In this document: in pieces, positions 1 through 10,875 of the stretch
How the letters are laid out: each line of letters starts with the position of its first letter
How positions within the stretch are numbered: position 1 is the stretch's first letter
NCBI GenBank assembly: GCA_015698045.1
Contig: BLAL01000089.1
Location: 293,501 to 357,500 of the forward strand
Direction: 5' to 3'
Length of the DNA: 64,000 nt
Source: Rhizophagus clarus
Lineage: Eukaryota; Glomeromycota; Glomeromycetes; Glomerales; Glomeraceae
Position numbers and translations under genes: made by a program
Notes under the pieces: model-generated
Database searches by the model: none
What the model was told of the DNA's origin: nothing
Seen by the model: only the letters and a program-made list of their open reading frames with translations

Positions 1-1156
1 TGATATGGTCGATTGTTTTGTACCATATGTCGTTTCCAAATATATTGTCCGCAGAGGACTGATTTTTGAAGGTTAAAAGAATTTGTTTTTTGGTGGGTTT
101 GTTATTATTATTTCTCTGTTGGTGGTATCTGGCGCTATTTGGATTTCCATTTGGTGTAGCGTTGGGTGGTTGTCTGTTAAAAGGTTTTTTGAAAATTTCC
201 TGGACCTTTTCTATTGGTCTGTATGCTTTTTGGAATACCTCTATTACGGTATCCGTCGGGAAATTTGCTTCTATATCTACTAGTTTTATGGTTCTTCTGT
301 CTATTTTTTCTAAGTATTTAGTTATTTCTTTGTTTACTGTTTCTTCGTCAAATTTGTAGAACGTTACCTTTAAGGTGTCATTAAAGGTATTGTGTAATGC
401 ATCCGCATAAGATTTGTTGTTGAAACGTAAAATTATTAAAGGAATTTGTCCTATTACAATAGGGCGTGATGATACACCAATGAACGAATCATTTGAATGG
501 AAGTATGTTCTTATTAAGTTGATTACTCCTTCTAGGTTATTATCATATGCTTTGAATGAGTTAAGGAAAGTGAAAACTGTATGGTTTGCTTGTCCACCAT
601 AAGAAGTAAAGTCGTCGTTGGTGTCTAGCATGATCGTATCCTTATTGGGGTTAGTCTGTTGTTGATCCTGAGTTTCTTTGTTAGTTGCATTGGGAATTTT
701 CCCTTGGTCACGTGATTGACCTTCGTCGTTAGGTGGTGAGGTGGTATTATTGTTGGGGCTATGAATAGAGTCATTTAAAGTTTGTTGAATAGGTTGACTA
801 GAGTCGACTGTTTCTTTGTGTAAAATTTGTAAAGTTTCATTTACAGTTACTTCAGGAACATCCTGTTCCGAGGAGATAGGATGGGAGGATTCTTGCATGT
901 TAACATCTTTGGATTGGTCATCCTTAGTTTTATTGCGTTTGTTTTGACGGTTGGGTTTAATAGTATCATCACTATTTTCGTCTTCTTCATCCAATGAATA
1001 GGTATCTTTAGCAATACTTTCATCCGTGATACTGGTATAGTTGTCACTTTTTTTAGTTTTGTTTGTTGCGTTAATAATATCGGACTTAGTAGTAGAACGT
1101 AAAGTCCGTTTTTTGTAGGGTACAGATTTTTCAACAGGAGAGTTTGTACGTTGCAT
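1..1156 (-). CDS. Probable LINE ORF1 (N-terminal 385 codons, runs off the left edge)
   Basis: Reading the minus strand from the ATG at 1156 gives 385 open codons down to base 1, so the gene continues outside the window. An in-frame TAA a short way upstream fixes this ATG. Residues 1 to about 190 are hydrophilic and rich in Asn, Thr, Asp and Gln, with no predicted fold. From about residue 195 there is a folded-looking stretch (VFTFLNSFKAY, IVIGQIPLIILRFNNKSYAD, then KQILLTFKNQSSADNIFG) alternating strands and helices in the manner of RRM-like modules, separated by a Pro/Asn/Gln-rich linker. A disordered lead followed by RRM-like units before an endonuclease and reverse transcriptase is typical of ORF1 in fungal LINEs, and a LINE is present elsewhere in this window. 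The reverse transcriptase itself is not visible here. It could instead be a host multigene-family protein. Confidence 0.55.
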   Translation of the reverse strand, partial: MQRTNSPVEKSVPYKKRTLRSTTKSDIINATNKTKKSDNYTSITDESIAKDTYSLDEEDENSDDTIKPNRQNKRNKTKDDQSKDVNMQESSHPISSEQDVPEVTVNETLQILHKETVDSSQPIQQTLNDSIHSPNNNTTSPPNDEGQSRDQGKIPNATNKETQDQQQTNPNKDTIMLDTNDDFTSYGGQANHTVFTFLNSFKAYDNNLEGVINLIRTYFHSNDSFIGVSSRPIVIGQIPLIILRFNNKSYADALHNTFNDTLKVTFYKFDEETVNKEITKYLEKIDRRTIKLVDIEANFPTDTVIEVFQKAYRPIEKVQEIFKKPFNRQPPNATPNGNPNSARYHQQRNNNNKPTKKQILLTFKNQSSADNIFGNDIWYKTIDHI

Positions 1157-1817
1157 GTTGAAAGTTTGTCTAATAGTTCTAATAAAAGTTGAACCTTTTC
1201 CTATTTAGACGGTTATAAAGTTTAATTTAACCGTTGTTATTGTATGAATATAGTGTTTGAAATCGACTTTTTTCTTTAGCACAAGTTTTGGCCTTGGGAT
1301 CGGCAGGAAAAAGTTTTTTATTTTTCCCTCTTACTATAGTGTAAATAGCAGGGGATGAATCAATCATATTGTCGTATCTGATCACGTGACTTCATTGATC
1401 AATGTCACCGATGTCATAAATGAATGACATAGTATAAATGGCATATATGTATTATTTTTGTTCTATGTAAAATATTTATGATTTATCATTGTTATATTTG
1501 CAATTGTTATAAATAAAGCTCTGGATTTATTCCAGACAAGGCATGTTCACAAGTTCTCTAAAAGCCTTTATTTTATTAATATTTTATTTTTGATTGTTAA
1601 GTTATCTCTTTACTTGTGATGAATACCTGGAAATCCGAAGTACTGGAATTGGTATTACACATTTGATTGAGATTTTTACAAGTTGTATTTAAAGTATTGA
1701 TAAATAAACCTTCTGCTACCACAAAATAATAATTGTTAGCGATTACTAACGTCAAAGAACTGACCCAACAATATCCTGGCTAATTGGAATAGTAAAATTT
1801 TACTTTAGAATCGAAAC
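1157..1817. other. Upstream flank of the left-edge ORF; no gene seen
   Basis: AT-rich sequence lying 5' of the minus-strand ORF and 5' of the plus-strand kinase relic. It probably includes the 5' UTR of the left-edge element. I see no open frame, tRNA or repeat. Confidence 0.4.
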
Positions 1818-2543
1818 ATGATCGGTAATACTTATGCGGATGGTAGAACACTAAGAGATTATTTAAGGAACGATACAACAACTTTTAAATGGAAGGACCA
1901 ACTAAAGTTCGCTAAAGAAATTGCGAGTGGAATTTTATGGTTACATGATAATAGAGAATTTTACACGGGGATCTTGTAAGAATAATAATGTTATTTATCA
2001 TCCATTTAGTCAAACTAGTTCGCTACACTGTGTAATTAACACATTCTTTTTTAGCGCCCCATTAATTGCAGATTTTGGATGCTCCCGTCTACATGGATCA
2101 ATTATCAACAAAAAAGAAAATGCTTGTGGTGTAATACCTTACATGGATCCAAAAATGCTTGGGATCATTCGTGTGATTTAATCAAAAAATCTGTTATATA
2201 TAGTTTGAGAGTATTACTCTGGGCGGTAACAAGTTGAAAATCGTCTTGCGATTTTGAAAAGAAGGATCACAGTTTTCTTATGTTAGATATTATAAAAGGG
2301 TTGAGAGAAATCCCTTAACCAAATACGAATATTAAATTTATTGAGCTTTATCGAAGTAAGTATGAAACAATTGTGGAATGTTTTCTTGTTCTTGTAAACT
2401 AATTGTGATTTATTTATTGTGTAGAATGTTGGAAACACGACCCAGATAAACGACCAGATATTTACACAGTAATTTCAGAACTTAATCTTATTAACCCTGA
2501 AAACAATAACGTATCAACTATTATTACTTCCCAAGGGAAGTGA
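1818..2543 (+). pseudogene. Protein kinase pseudogene (C-terminal part of the domain)
   Basis: Reading starts at the hinge (YADGRTLRDYLRNDTTTF) and runs through the helix before the catalytic loop (EIASGILWLHDN). A one-base loss then shifts the frame just where IIHGDL is expected, ending in TAA at about 1977. The kinase reappears with the DFG loop (IADFGCSRLHGS) and the P+1 loop (GVIPYMDPK), then in other frames the ILLWAVTS helix (stop instead of the next residue) and, after an apparent intron of about 70 nt ending in TTGTGTAG, the closing segment ECWKHDPDKRPD with terminal TGA. The N-lobe, including the glycine loop and the VAIK lysine, is missing. It is a decayed member of the tyrosine-kinase-like families that are very large in Rhizophagus (general knowledge). 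Confidence 0.8.
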
Positions 2544-3833
2544 AGAAAATGGGAAAACAGAAATTTATACTTACCGGATTAATAAGCTTTGTCACAAATT
2601 TAGATACAGATGTTTTATAGATTTTTTCGTATATGACAACTTTTTCTTTTATTTTAAAAAAATAAAAGCTAAATTTTATCACGAAATATTGATTACGACA
2701 TATGTCAAGTGAATGGAATCATATAATTTTCCTAAAGTATTGTCTTTAAAATAGTGGCATCAACTCCGTTAGGATTATGTTTAAGAGTATTATTTGGAGA
2801 AATATAAGGAATAGGAATTGTATTGAATAATATGGTCGCCATGCATATGTGATATTTGAGAAATCGATGTTGCGGGCGGTATTTGTGTACCATGAAGGTT
2901 ATGATAATCATCAATGCAACCAATAAGAAGATGTACAAACGCTTAATTTTGCAGAGCGGTTTGATATGTTGAACTCATCCCCATATTGGCTAAAGTGTTA
3001 ATGCCATTTTTTGAGGTTAAAACTGTTTCGCAACGGTTTTTAATTGTCTTAATAAAAAACGGTGCGAAACGTTTTTCCTGATCCCACCATAAGAAGTCCT
3101 AAAGCCGTTTTTATTCCACTGATATATTACATTTGTGACTCATTCTGACTCTGTTCTTGTAGCTCTGACTTACCCTGACTCTGTTCTCGTATTCTAATCC
3201 TAGTAACAACGAAGCTTGGTCCTGGTTAGATGACATTAAAGAAAAATGGGCGAAAAAATTAATAAGAGAGTATATAGAACCCTTCAAATATTTTATTCTT
3301 TACACTATTTCGAAATGATAGGAATAGCCAGCGAACAATTTTTTATGTAGGAATCTTCGAACTTATCTTCCGTATGGCGTCTAGAGGAAGTTAATAGGCC
3401 ACCCCACTGTCGGCCGATTACGACATCAATGAAAGAAGGGAAGATTGTGAAATTAATGTTCGGGACATCAGTCCGCAGCGGAATAATGACAGAAACAATA
3501 ACGGGAAGAATGCTGCCCAAGAACAACCAATTAATAGCAATGACGAGGATGGAAAATATTCCGAAATTAAAATGGTGCCACTCCCATGTTGTCCTAACGG
3601 AGAAAGAATCTGAGATGTGCAATTATCATTAGGGAAATTGTGCAGAGTGGGTACCTTGACAGGCAATGCGCGGACGGAAGAAAAACCGGAAACACCGTGC
3701 AACTTTGTGGTCCCAAGCATTTGACATAAAAAAAACTCATTTTCGGAAACCATGTCTCATGTGTTGATGGGGAAAAAATGATGAAACTCAAAAAGATTGC
3801 GAAATTCCGAAAAATCCGTTCATAACAGTCGAA
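2544..3833. other. Intergenic; possible decayed coding remnant at 3410-3790
   Basis: 2544-3400 shows nothing convincing. From 3410 one plus-strand frame gives an Asn/Asp/Gln-rich reading (INERREDCEINVRDISPQR...) to a TGA at about 3611. Further downstream, other frames give short coding-like pieces such as TGNTVQLCGPKHLT and GNHVSCVDGEKMMKL. The frames do not connect through obvious introns, so this is probably the eroded upstream part of the small gene that begins at 3834. Confidence 0.3.
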
Positions 3834-4315
3834 ATGATCGCAAATAAATTAGATCGTAAGCATGCTGCAGAATCTCTTGGCCGTTATGTCGAAAATAGAA
3901 ATCCTGCTTATAAATTTTATTTGGAAGTTATTAAAGCGTATGGTTTTGATCATGTTATTCTCATCGGGGAATGTTACGATGGAATTCTTTTTCTAGACTG
4001 TTACGGTCGTTTGTTCGAATGGGGAGACATGATGACTGTTTTGTGGCCGCTCGGAGATTATTGGAGTGTGATGTCAAAGGGATCTTCGACTAGACGTGTA
4101 ATATGGGGTGTAGAGTATGATGGAACTATTACAGAATTTGAAGACGCTATAGATGGTATGTCAAGATTATGCTATTCTTTTTTTTGCCTTAATTTTTATA
4201 ATTATATTTTTTTCTCCTAGATTTGCCAAAACCTGTCACAAAAACGATGGATGTTCACCCTGTTGCAAAGAAGAAAGAGAATTCGAAAAAAAAGAACTCA
4301 AAAAAGAAACATTGA
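3834..4315 (+). CDS. Uncharacterised small protein, two exons (138 aa)
   Basis: Exon 1 is 3834-4155 and exon 2 is 4221-4315, with a 65-nt intron (GTATGT donor, CTCCTAG acceptor). The join gives a 138-residue protein ending in TGA. The first 107 residues are compact and aromatic-rich (HVILIGECYDGILFLDCYGR, FEWGDMMTVLWPLGDYW) and look like a folded alpha/beta domain. The tail is a lysine-rich stretch (KKKENSKKKNSKKKH) that could be a nuclear localisation signal. I do not recognise the family. The frame is open upstream of the ATG back to a TGA at 3765-3767, and coding-like debris lies beyond it, so the true N-terminus may have been lost and this may be the surviving end of a longer gene. Confidence 0.55.
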
Positions 4316-7300
4316 TCTGATTTCTGTATTTTATCCCATCGGTACTATGTATATACTGATGGATTTTTTTGTTACTTATTCCACTGGTTTATAATAAGTG
4401 TTAACTATAATAAATATTTGTTTATAATGCAAATTATCTTTTTTTTTTTTTTTTGTTGATAAAAATACGCGTTTAATACATTTTTATGTTTCGGGTTATT
4501 TGATTATTTGATAATGAATATGAGAATGCACGTCTTTAACCGCACTAGGAATAATTATTTTCGAAAATTCTGACTGTACTTCACATTATCACCATCCCTT
4601 AATATTTTTCATTTTTCAGCTAATTTGAAAATTAAATATGAGAAACATAATACATAAATAAAAACTAAATTAATCACCTGAAAATTCGGAATCACTATCA
4701 TTATCATTTAAATTTTCCCATGAAAGTATTCAATTCTTCTACTTCAATATAAATACCTTGCTAATGATGCATAACAGTTATATACAGATTCTGCCTTATA
4801 GTTTTCACCATTTTGTTATTTAAGCCATGTAATGAATTTGCATAAAAATCTTCTTGTACAAGTATTATATTGATTAATTTTTTTTATCATGTTGGCTTCA
4901 TGATTGAATCTATCAACTACAAGAAGCCATTTTGCAGTACACTTATCTGTATTTTTACTCTTGAAAGTTGTTGAATTTGATATATTTCCCTCATTTGTAG
5001 AATAGATGACATTACAATAAGGTTTTTAAAGTGAAAAAAAAGATATATTTGGAAAGAAGAATAAAAAAGGAGTAGGAAAAGAAAAGAGAATGTAAAAAGC
5101 AAAAAAGAAAAAGAAAAAAAGCTTAAAAAAAAGCTTAAATATAGTAAGAAAAAATCCATCAGTATATACGTCATACACAATGAGATAAACCTGTTATTAT
5201 ATGGAAAGCTTAGAATAACTTGGTATTCACTGATGTACCCCTCCCTTCGGGAGGGCCCCACATCAGTGAATAATTTAGTTATTCTCAGATATCCATGGAA
5301 TAACAAGTATATATTTGATCAAAGTGTGATGTGTCTAAATCTGATTTATAGTATTCTGAACAAATAACATCAAAGAACACTTAACAATTATTATATTTTT
5401 GTACTGAAAATGTCAACGGTCATTATCAGACCTGATTTAATTAAGATATATTCACAGTCTCCAAGAAAAAATACTGCGTATAATTGTAAATAATTGATAG
5501 TGAACGCTGGCAAAGTCCAATAAAACTAATATAACAAGTCTAAAACTAATTGATAATTATTAAAAATTTAAATCCTTTCACAAATCAAAATCATAGATTG
5601 ATATCATATTTTGTTCTACTATTCCAATTCCCATTGAATTCTCATAATTTTTGAATGCACGCACATGTAAAAACCAGCTTCTGTAGTATACAAGATAATA
5701 ACAGAAACCATATCTGATAAAAGTCACGTTAGTATTTGTAATTTATGTTGCTCTTGAAAGAGCCAATCTCTGGCTCGATAATAATTTTGGGTCGATTCTT
5801 TTTGTAATCATAATTTATAACTTCGTCCAAACGAATTGCTCATATTTTTGACCATATTTTTTCTCAAGTTAGCGTCTCAAGATCATCTCATCATACTCGG
5901 TCACCTTAGTGTCTAATTTGATCACGTTAAAATTTGGTCACATTAACGTCCTTCGTATAGTCAACTTTCCAAATTTCAGCTTATTAGGATCAACATCGCG
6001 AAAGTTCACTTCTTACCTCCTTTAAGACGAGCTTTTTGAAATGCGCGACTGTCAATTGTCTAACGTTGAATTCCATATTATCAATCGTATTTTCTTCATT
6101 AATATTAACTATGAATTCATAAGAAGTATTTCTTAAGATTTTACAATTAAGTGAAAATAGCATTTTTGGTGATAAATTGTAAAGCCTCAGTTTTTAAGAG
6201 AAGAAGGTAGAAAAAGTTTAAGAAGCGCTTTTGATCTTTATGTGCCATTCTTAAACTTCTGGTGGATTTTGTGACGTAATACAGCAAACAATATAGATAC
6301 TTAAAAAAATTATTATTTTATGTTAATATCTCTGTTAAAATATTTCTATTTATGATAATAATTATAAATAATTACAAATGATAAAACAAAATGTTTCGCT
6401 TCCATGTGATTCGTAATTATCAGCGGCGTAAAAACAAGCGTAATATGTAATATGTCGACTTTCGGCTATGGAAAAAGTTTAATAATACGATACTTATTAT
6501 TAATTACACTGAAAATCAACTGATTATGCATTAAAGAGATTTTTAACCCGTAAATTAATTGAAGTACAGTAAATAAATTTTACAACTATTTGAATTGTGA
6601 AAATATACATATTCGAAATCATGCTGAAGGATATTATTTGAAGTACTATTTAATAATGCATTTGTTTTTCACAATCTCACATTTGCTAAAAATAAAATTT
6701 TTATAAATACTCTCTTGCTTGATAGGTGGTAGTTTACATTTATAACTCTATACCCTTTAATAGGATTTCGTCTAATATAGAATATTGTAAAGACAGTGCG
6801 ATGCTGAATTTCATTTACGCAACGCATTCTTTCATTTTTAACTGATAAATGTAAATTTACTTCGCGCTGCTTTTTCACGTGAAAAAGTTGAGCGTGCGAA
6901 ATCTTTTTAAATGCAGTTCAGTCTTAATACTAAAGAGAAAAAGAAAGAATTTCACTTGGAAAAATTCTCAAGGTTTATACCTTTTCCTATAAATAATATT
7001 TGCTAAGATTTTCTAAATTCTAATCTAGTATTCGTAAGTTGATTAATTATGTCTCAGATTCTATAATATTGCATCTCTGTATTTGTAATCTTCTGATTTC
7101 TTATTCAAGATCCATCTCTTACATAATCATTGACTTTTGATTACTTGCGGAGTTCATTTATTATTAATCACGATTATTCAACAGGAAAGGTTTTATGGTG
7201 TATACATTCTTTTCAAGAGAGGATTCTAACGAATTAGCTTGTAGGACTAGAATTACAAGTACAAAAACAAACAAGTTTTTTCGTAAAGGAATAGCATGTT

Positions 7301-7428
7301 AATTTTCAGATCCTTCAGACGCTTTCCTACCAGATTTCAAATACACTGATTAACGGCTATGCTGCTCGTTATAATACAAAAGTTACTGTTCTTTTTTCAA
7401 CCGAAAATGAGAAATTGCCAAGTTCACT
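4316..7428. other. Gene-poor AT-rich stretch
   Basis: 3.1 kb without a convincing gene. It contains a T-run at 4440, a purine-rich tract around 5030-5140 (the cause of a spurious Phe/Leu/Ser-rich minus-strand frame), and the nested hairpin listed separately. Short frames at 6669-6878 lack any recognisable feature. Confidence 0.6.
5191..5307. repeat. Nested inverted repeat / long hairpin
   Basis: Three nested stems share one centre: AGAATAACT (5212-5220) with AGTTATTCT (5277-5285), ATTCACTGATGT (5225-5236) with ACATCAGTGAAT (5260-5271), and a 7-bp GC stem CCCTCCC/GGGAGGG (5239-5245 with 5249-5255) around a 3-nt loop. The arms continue imperfectly outward to about 5191 and 5307 (TGTTATT and ATGGA blocks). 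It could be a small foldback element or the precursor of a structured RNA. Confidence 0.7.
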
Positions 7429-8487
7429 ATGGCATTCAGTAGTCCTCCTGAAATTCATGTCATTCTAGGGCCTCCTAGTACTGGAAAAACTACCTTGATC
7501 CGTGAGATAATGAGTAAAAGATATTTCAATCCTCTTTTTATCGACTTCCATTTATATAATTCTATTTCCAACCAATTCAAACCATTCTTCAGGGAACAAA
7601 GGAAACTCTGGAAAGAAAATAAAAGCTGTTTGATAAAAAAAAAAAAAAGAGAAAATTACCCTTAATAGTGTCTGGGAGTTGCTTATTGAAATTCCTCATG
7701 TTCTTCCAACATGGGACATTTGGAACAATAATATGCCTCATTATTAATGAAGTAAACTTGCTTAGTCAACTCAGTGAGTCGACAGAAGGAGCAGCCTTAG
7801 TCAAATTATTTTTTTTAACTGGCTTGTAAGGAATACGAAAAGAAAAAAGCGTTTCCATGCTGTGCTTACCAGCCTTACCTAAGCATGTTCTTCCTCGATA
7901 TGATATGTCTTTTTACTATTTATATGTGCTAAGAACTTACACGATGTTATTTATTGTTTGAAATAGAATGTGAAGAACTCAAAAGTAAATTTGATCATGT
8001 CAGCAGTAGAATAACAGGTGCACGCATGATTATTATTGATAAGTATGTTAGAGAATACAAAAATAACAAAGGAAAGCTTGAAGGTACATATTGATTTATT
8101 TCCTTTAAAAGATGTAAAAACTTGGTATCACAAAGTTTTATTTTTTACAGATAGTGAATTTTCGGTTTTCAGGACGGAAGATGATAAATTAATGTCTAGT
8201 CTCGATCCTGTTTGTCCTCCATTCAAACGTTATGACTCACTTTGGGATCGTAATGATTTAATCAAAGTTATGAAAGCTGATCGAGGATTTGTCCTAGAAG
8301 ATGATTTAGTTAAATGAAATTGGCATCAGAAAAGTTTTTTCACTTTGTTGATTATAATATTTTATATCGACGACCAACCGATATGTTTGCTTATAATATT
8401 ATTGACCCACAAAATGAAGTAATTTTAACTGCAATGAGCAAGCCGGCAATACGTGCGATGGAGCATATTCTACATAAAGTTTCATGA
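7429..8487 (+). pseudogene. P-loop NTPase-family pseudogene
   Basis: The reading begins MAFSSPPEIHVILGPPSTGK, giving a Walker A motif GPPSTGKT at residues 14-21. A poly-A slippage tract near 7637-7650 ends the first frame at about 7665. The family signal then continues in pieces: EIPHVLPTWDIWNN, a Walker-B-like region IINEVNLLSQLSESTEGAALVK, KHVLPRY, a block after a probable old intron (ECEELKSKFDHV, ITGARMIIIDKYV), an intron with GTACAT donor and TTTACAG acceptor, then VFRTEDDKLMSSLDPVCPPF and WDRNDLIKVMKA to a TGA at 8317. The last block, RRPTDMFAYNIIDP to AIRAMEHIL, ends in TGA at 8485-8487. It matches a STAND/AAA-like ATPase family expanded in Rhizophagus. At least three disruptions are visible, so it is dead. 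Confidence 0.75.
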
Positions 8488-9744
8488 TTTTAATTGGTTG
8501 TAATTTTAAAAAATTTACAATAAACAATTATTATTATTAAAAAATTTCAAGGTTTGAAGATTACATATGAACATGATAATACAAATTATGGTAATAGATT
8601 AAGTCTCCAGATTATGTGCAAAATAGAATCACGTGATTTTAATCTATTTATAACGCAACACAAGTACTGGGAGAACTACTTTGATCCATGAGCTAACGAG
8701 TAGATGTAATTTCAAACTCTCTTTTTATCTACTGCCGTTTGGGACAGTTTAATACTCCTGCGTATGTATATAATTCTATTCTAACCATGGAACGAACGAA
8801 ACAATTGAAGAAAAAAAATATTACCAAAAACGGAGTTTAGTGCCAAGATTCTTTATTTTTTCGATTTAAAATTTAATCTATTTAGTAGGAAATTACTTTT
8901 TCCGGTTTTTACAAAATTTATTAACGATCAACCAAGATTAACGGATCGAAAATCAACTGTTCCGAACAGTCGTTTTTTGCAATCTCAAGTTTAAAATTTA
9001 ACAAAAACAAGAAAAAAATTGGCAACTGACAATGCAGATGTTAATATAAAATTAAAAATACATTACTATTCTTTTTAATTAACATAATTATAAAATGGAA
9101 TGAATCAGAACCGATTCTTCTGTTCAATTTATGCTGTTTTTTAATTGGATAAAAAAAAAATTTTATAAAAGAATAACGATAAATTTTTAGCGTTCAGATT
9201 TTGATTATATAGAGTATAAATATATAATTCGGATTACAACACAATAGTTGAGATTCGAAGCAATTACATATTTATTTTCAAACAATATTTACTTGCATAG
9301 TTACATTTGATGAGATTTGCTATTAAAGGTAATTATGAACAATACATTAGTAGAATAAATTGCTATATACATTTTAGAGTGCGCTTGATAAAGTACAGTA
9401 GTATCTTTGTCACAATGTCACATCTTTGTTCATAACTATTTCATTTGCTTGACCTGTTGTTAAAATAGTATATTGCTAAAACTATAGCATAATGAATATT
9501 CTACAAAACGAAGTGTTTTTCATCTAATTAACAATATATAAAATCTATTTGCGGAATTTGCGACTAAATTTTTATTACTGACACAATAAAAGAAATTAAC
9601 TTAATTTAGTATAGTATTAACTGTAATCAGCCGATAGAATTACCATGTATATACTAAGTATGGACTTAATATTAATTGATTAATGGTTATCGCTTATCAC
9701 AAATGATCGAAGTAATATACGATGTTAATGAGTATTGAGATACA
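8488..9744. other. Intergenic with a second short P-loop NTPase relic
   Basis: Apart from the relic at 8655-8830, listed separately, this stretch is AT-rich and without a recognisable gene or repeat. Confidence 0.5.
8655..8830 (+). pseudogene. Short relic of the same P-loop NTPase family
   Basis: One frame reads STGRTTLIHELTSRCNF, the decayed end of a GPPSTGKTTLIRE motif (Lys replaced by Arg), followed by sequence resembling the next 40 codons of the family with stops and shifts. Only this part survives. It is a partial duplicate of the pseudogene just upstream. Confidence 0.55.
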
Positions 9745-10040
9745 TATAATGGCATGCGGATTATCGATGATCATAAAGCGGAAATCAAATAGAAAATCTA
9801 ATTATCTTAAGATTAAACAAAAATTTAAAGCATAGAATAGCAGATAATCCGATTAATGAGTCACTAAACCTCAAATATTAGTAATGATCAAAAAATCAAA
9901 AATGGATTAAAATCATTAACAACTTATTCAAATAGATTGGCTTTTATTTATCATGCTTTAAATTCTCCAAATAAAAAAGAAATTTTATTTAGCAATTCTT
10001 ACCGGTAGTGATAATCACCACCGGTTAGATTTAGCAATAC
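9745..10040 (+). pseudogene. Decayed partial copy of the patatin/TPR gene
   Basis: 9837-9996 is clearly homologous to 11417-11650 of the intact gene downstream (the segment coding ADNPINES and later RLAFIYHALNSPNKKEILF), with internal deletions and frame changes. A further short match at 9811-9832 corresponds to 10966-10987. An upstream block at about 9747-9765 resembles the 5' flank of the intact gene at about 10690. The piece is therefore a collapsed third paralogue including flank, not just a stray exon. It is interrupted by the palindromic insertion at 9997-10028. Confidence 0.75.
9987..10038. repeat. 32-bp palindromic insertion between 10-bp direct repeats
   Basis: ATTTAGCAAT occurs at 9987-9996 and again at 10029-10038, flanking 32 bases that are almost self-complementary (ACCGGT ... 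TGAT A ATCA ... ACCGGT). The intact paralogue at 11636-11650 has a single uninterrupted ATTTAGCAAT, so the 32 bases plus one repeat copy are an insertion with a target-site-like duplication. Confidence 0.65.
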
Positions 10041-10875
10041 CCTATTAATTTTTAAAATTGTTTACAACATTTATTCATCGTTCATTCATTCTGAAACTAA
10101 AAAATGCTTAATAAGTATATTATTGTCTTCGTAAAAATATTTAACGATACTTATTATAGGAACCTTTTTTTGATCAGCCGATCAATCCGGACCGGTTTAC
10201 CGGCTGAATTCCCCATGGAATTATGTAGAAACGACATATTAACTATTCCTATATAAAAACGGAAACATGCCAAAGTATAGTGATTGTAAAATGTCTATCT
10301 TCAAAGTTTCGAAATAAACTAAAGCGTCGTCGCCCGGTTTAAATTCAAATCTAAATTCGTCTATAATTCGTTATACTAAGCCTGACAGACGTTTGGATAC
10401 CAGATCAATAATTTCATATGTTAAAAATTTTGTTCCGCATAATCTCATCGGATTTGCCCCACTTTCTATGTTGATCAACATCCGGAATTTTTTTAGAAAA
10501 ATTTAGTAGTAAAAAAAAAAATAATAATATAAGCTACGTATACTTTTATACAGTAATAGCAAATCGTGTGGTACTGCGTAAACTATAATTATTAAAATAT
10601 TCAAAAAGTCTAACCTAATTAAGGCTACAACGAAAAAATAGAAAAAATATTAATATGTCTTACATATTGTCCCTAATGTTACAATATTGGTATAATGGCA
10701 TGTGGATTAGTAATAAAAAAAGGTTTAGAAACATTTGTTTAGTAGTACAATCGCAAAACAATATTTTAATTTTCACTGAATCTTATTTTTTTTTTACGTT
10801 TCAAAAACAAGTATCTCTTGCTTTTTTATTCTACGTTACTTGTATGAATAAGAACAAGCAATAACAGATTTCATA
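10041..10875. other. Upstream region of the first patatin gene
   Basis: No gene seen. It includes short CCGG-rich palindromic bases around 10180-10205 and the block near 10690 shared with the decayed copy upstream, which may mark part of an ancestral promoter. Confidence 0.4.

Noticed and set aside
66-602. Plus-strand frames of 62-97 codons
   Set aside because: They lie opposite the 385-codon minus frame and show no domain.
2732-2938. Minus frame of 68 codons with a hydrophobic start
   Set aside because: Signal-peptide-like by chance in AT-rich DNA; no partner exons or family signal.
3305-3791. Overlapping minus frames up to 111 codons
   Set aside because: Opposite a better plus-strand coding remnant; Ser/Leu/Phe-rich shadow composition.
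4917-5306. Minus frame of 129 codons
   Set aside because: Driven by a purine-rich tract (Phe/Ser/Leu runs) and crosses the hairpin.
10655-10864. 69-codon frame ahead of the first patatin gene
   Set aside because: AT-rich, ends 11 bp before the real start; its 5' part is the flank block also found at the dead copy.
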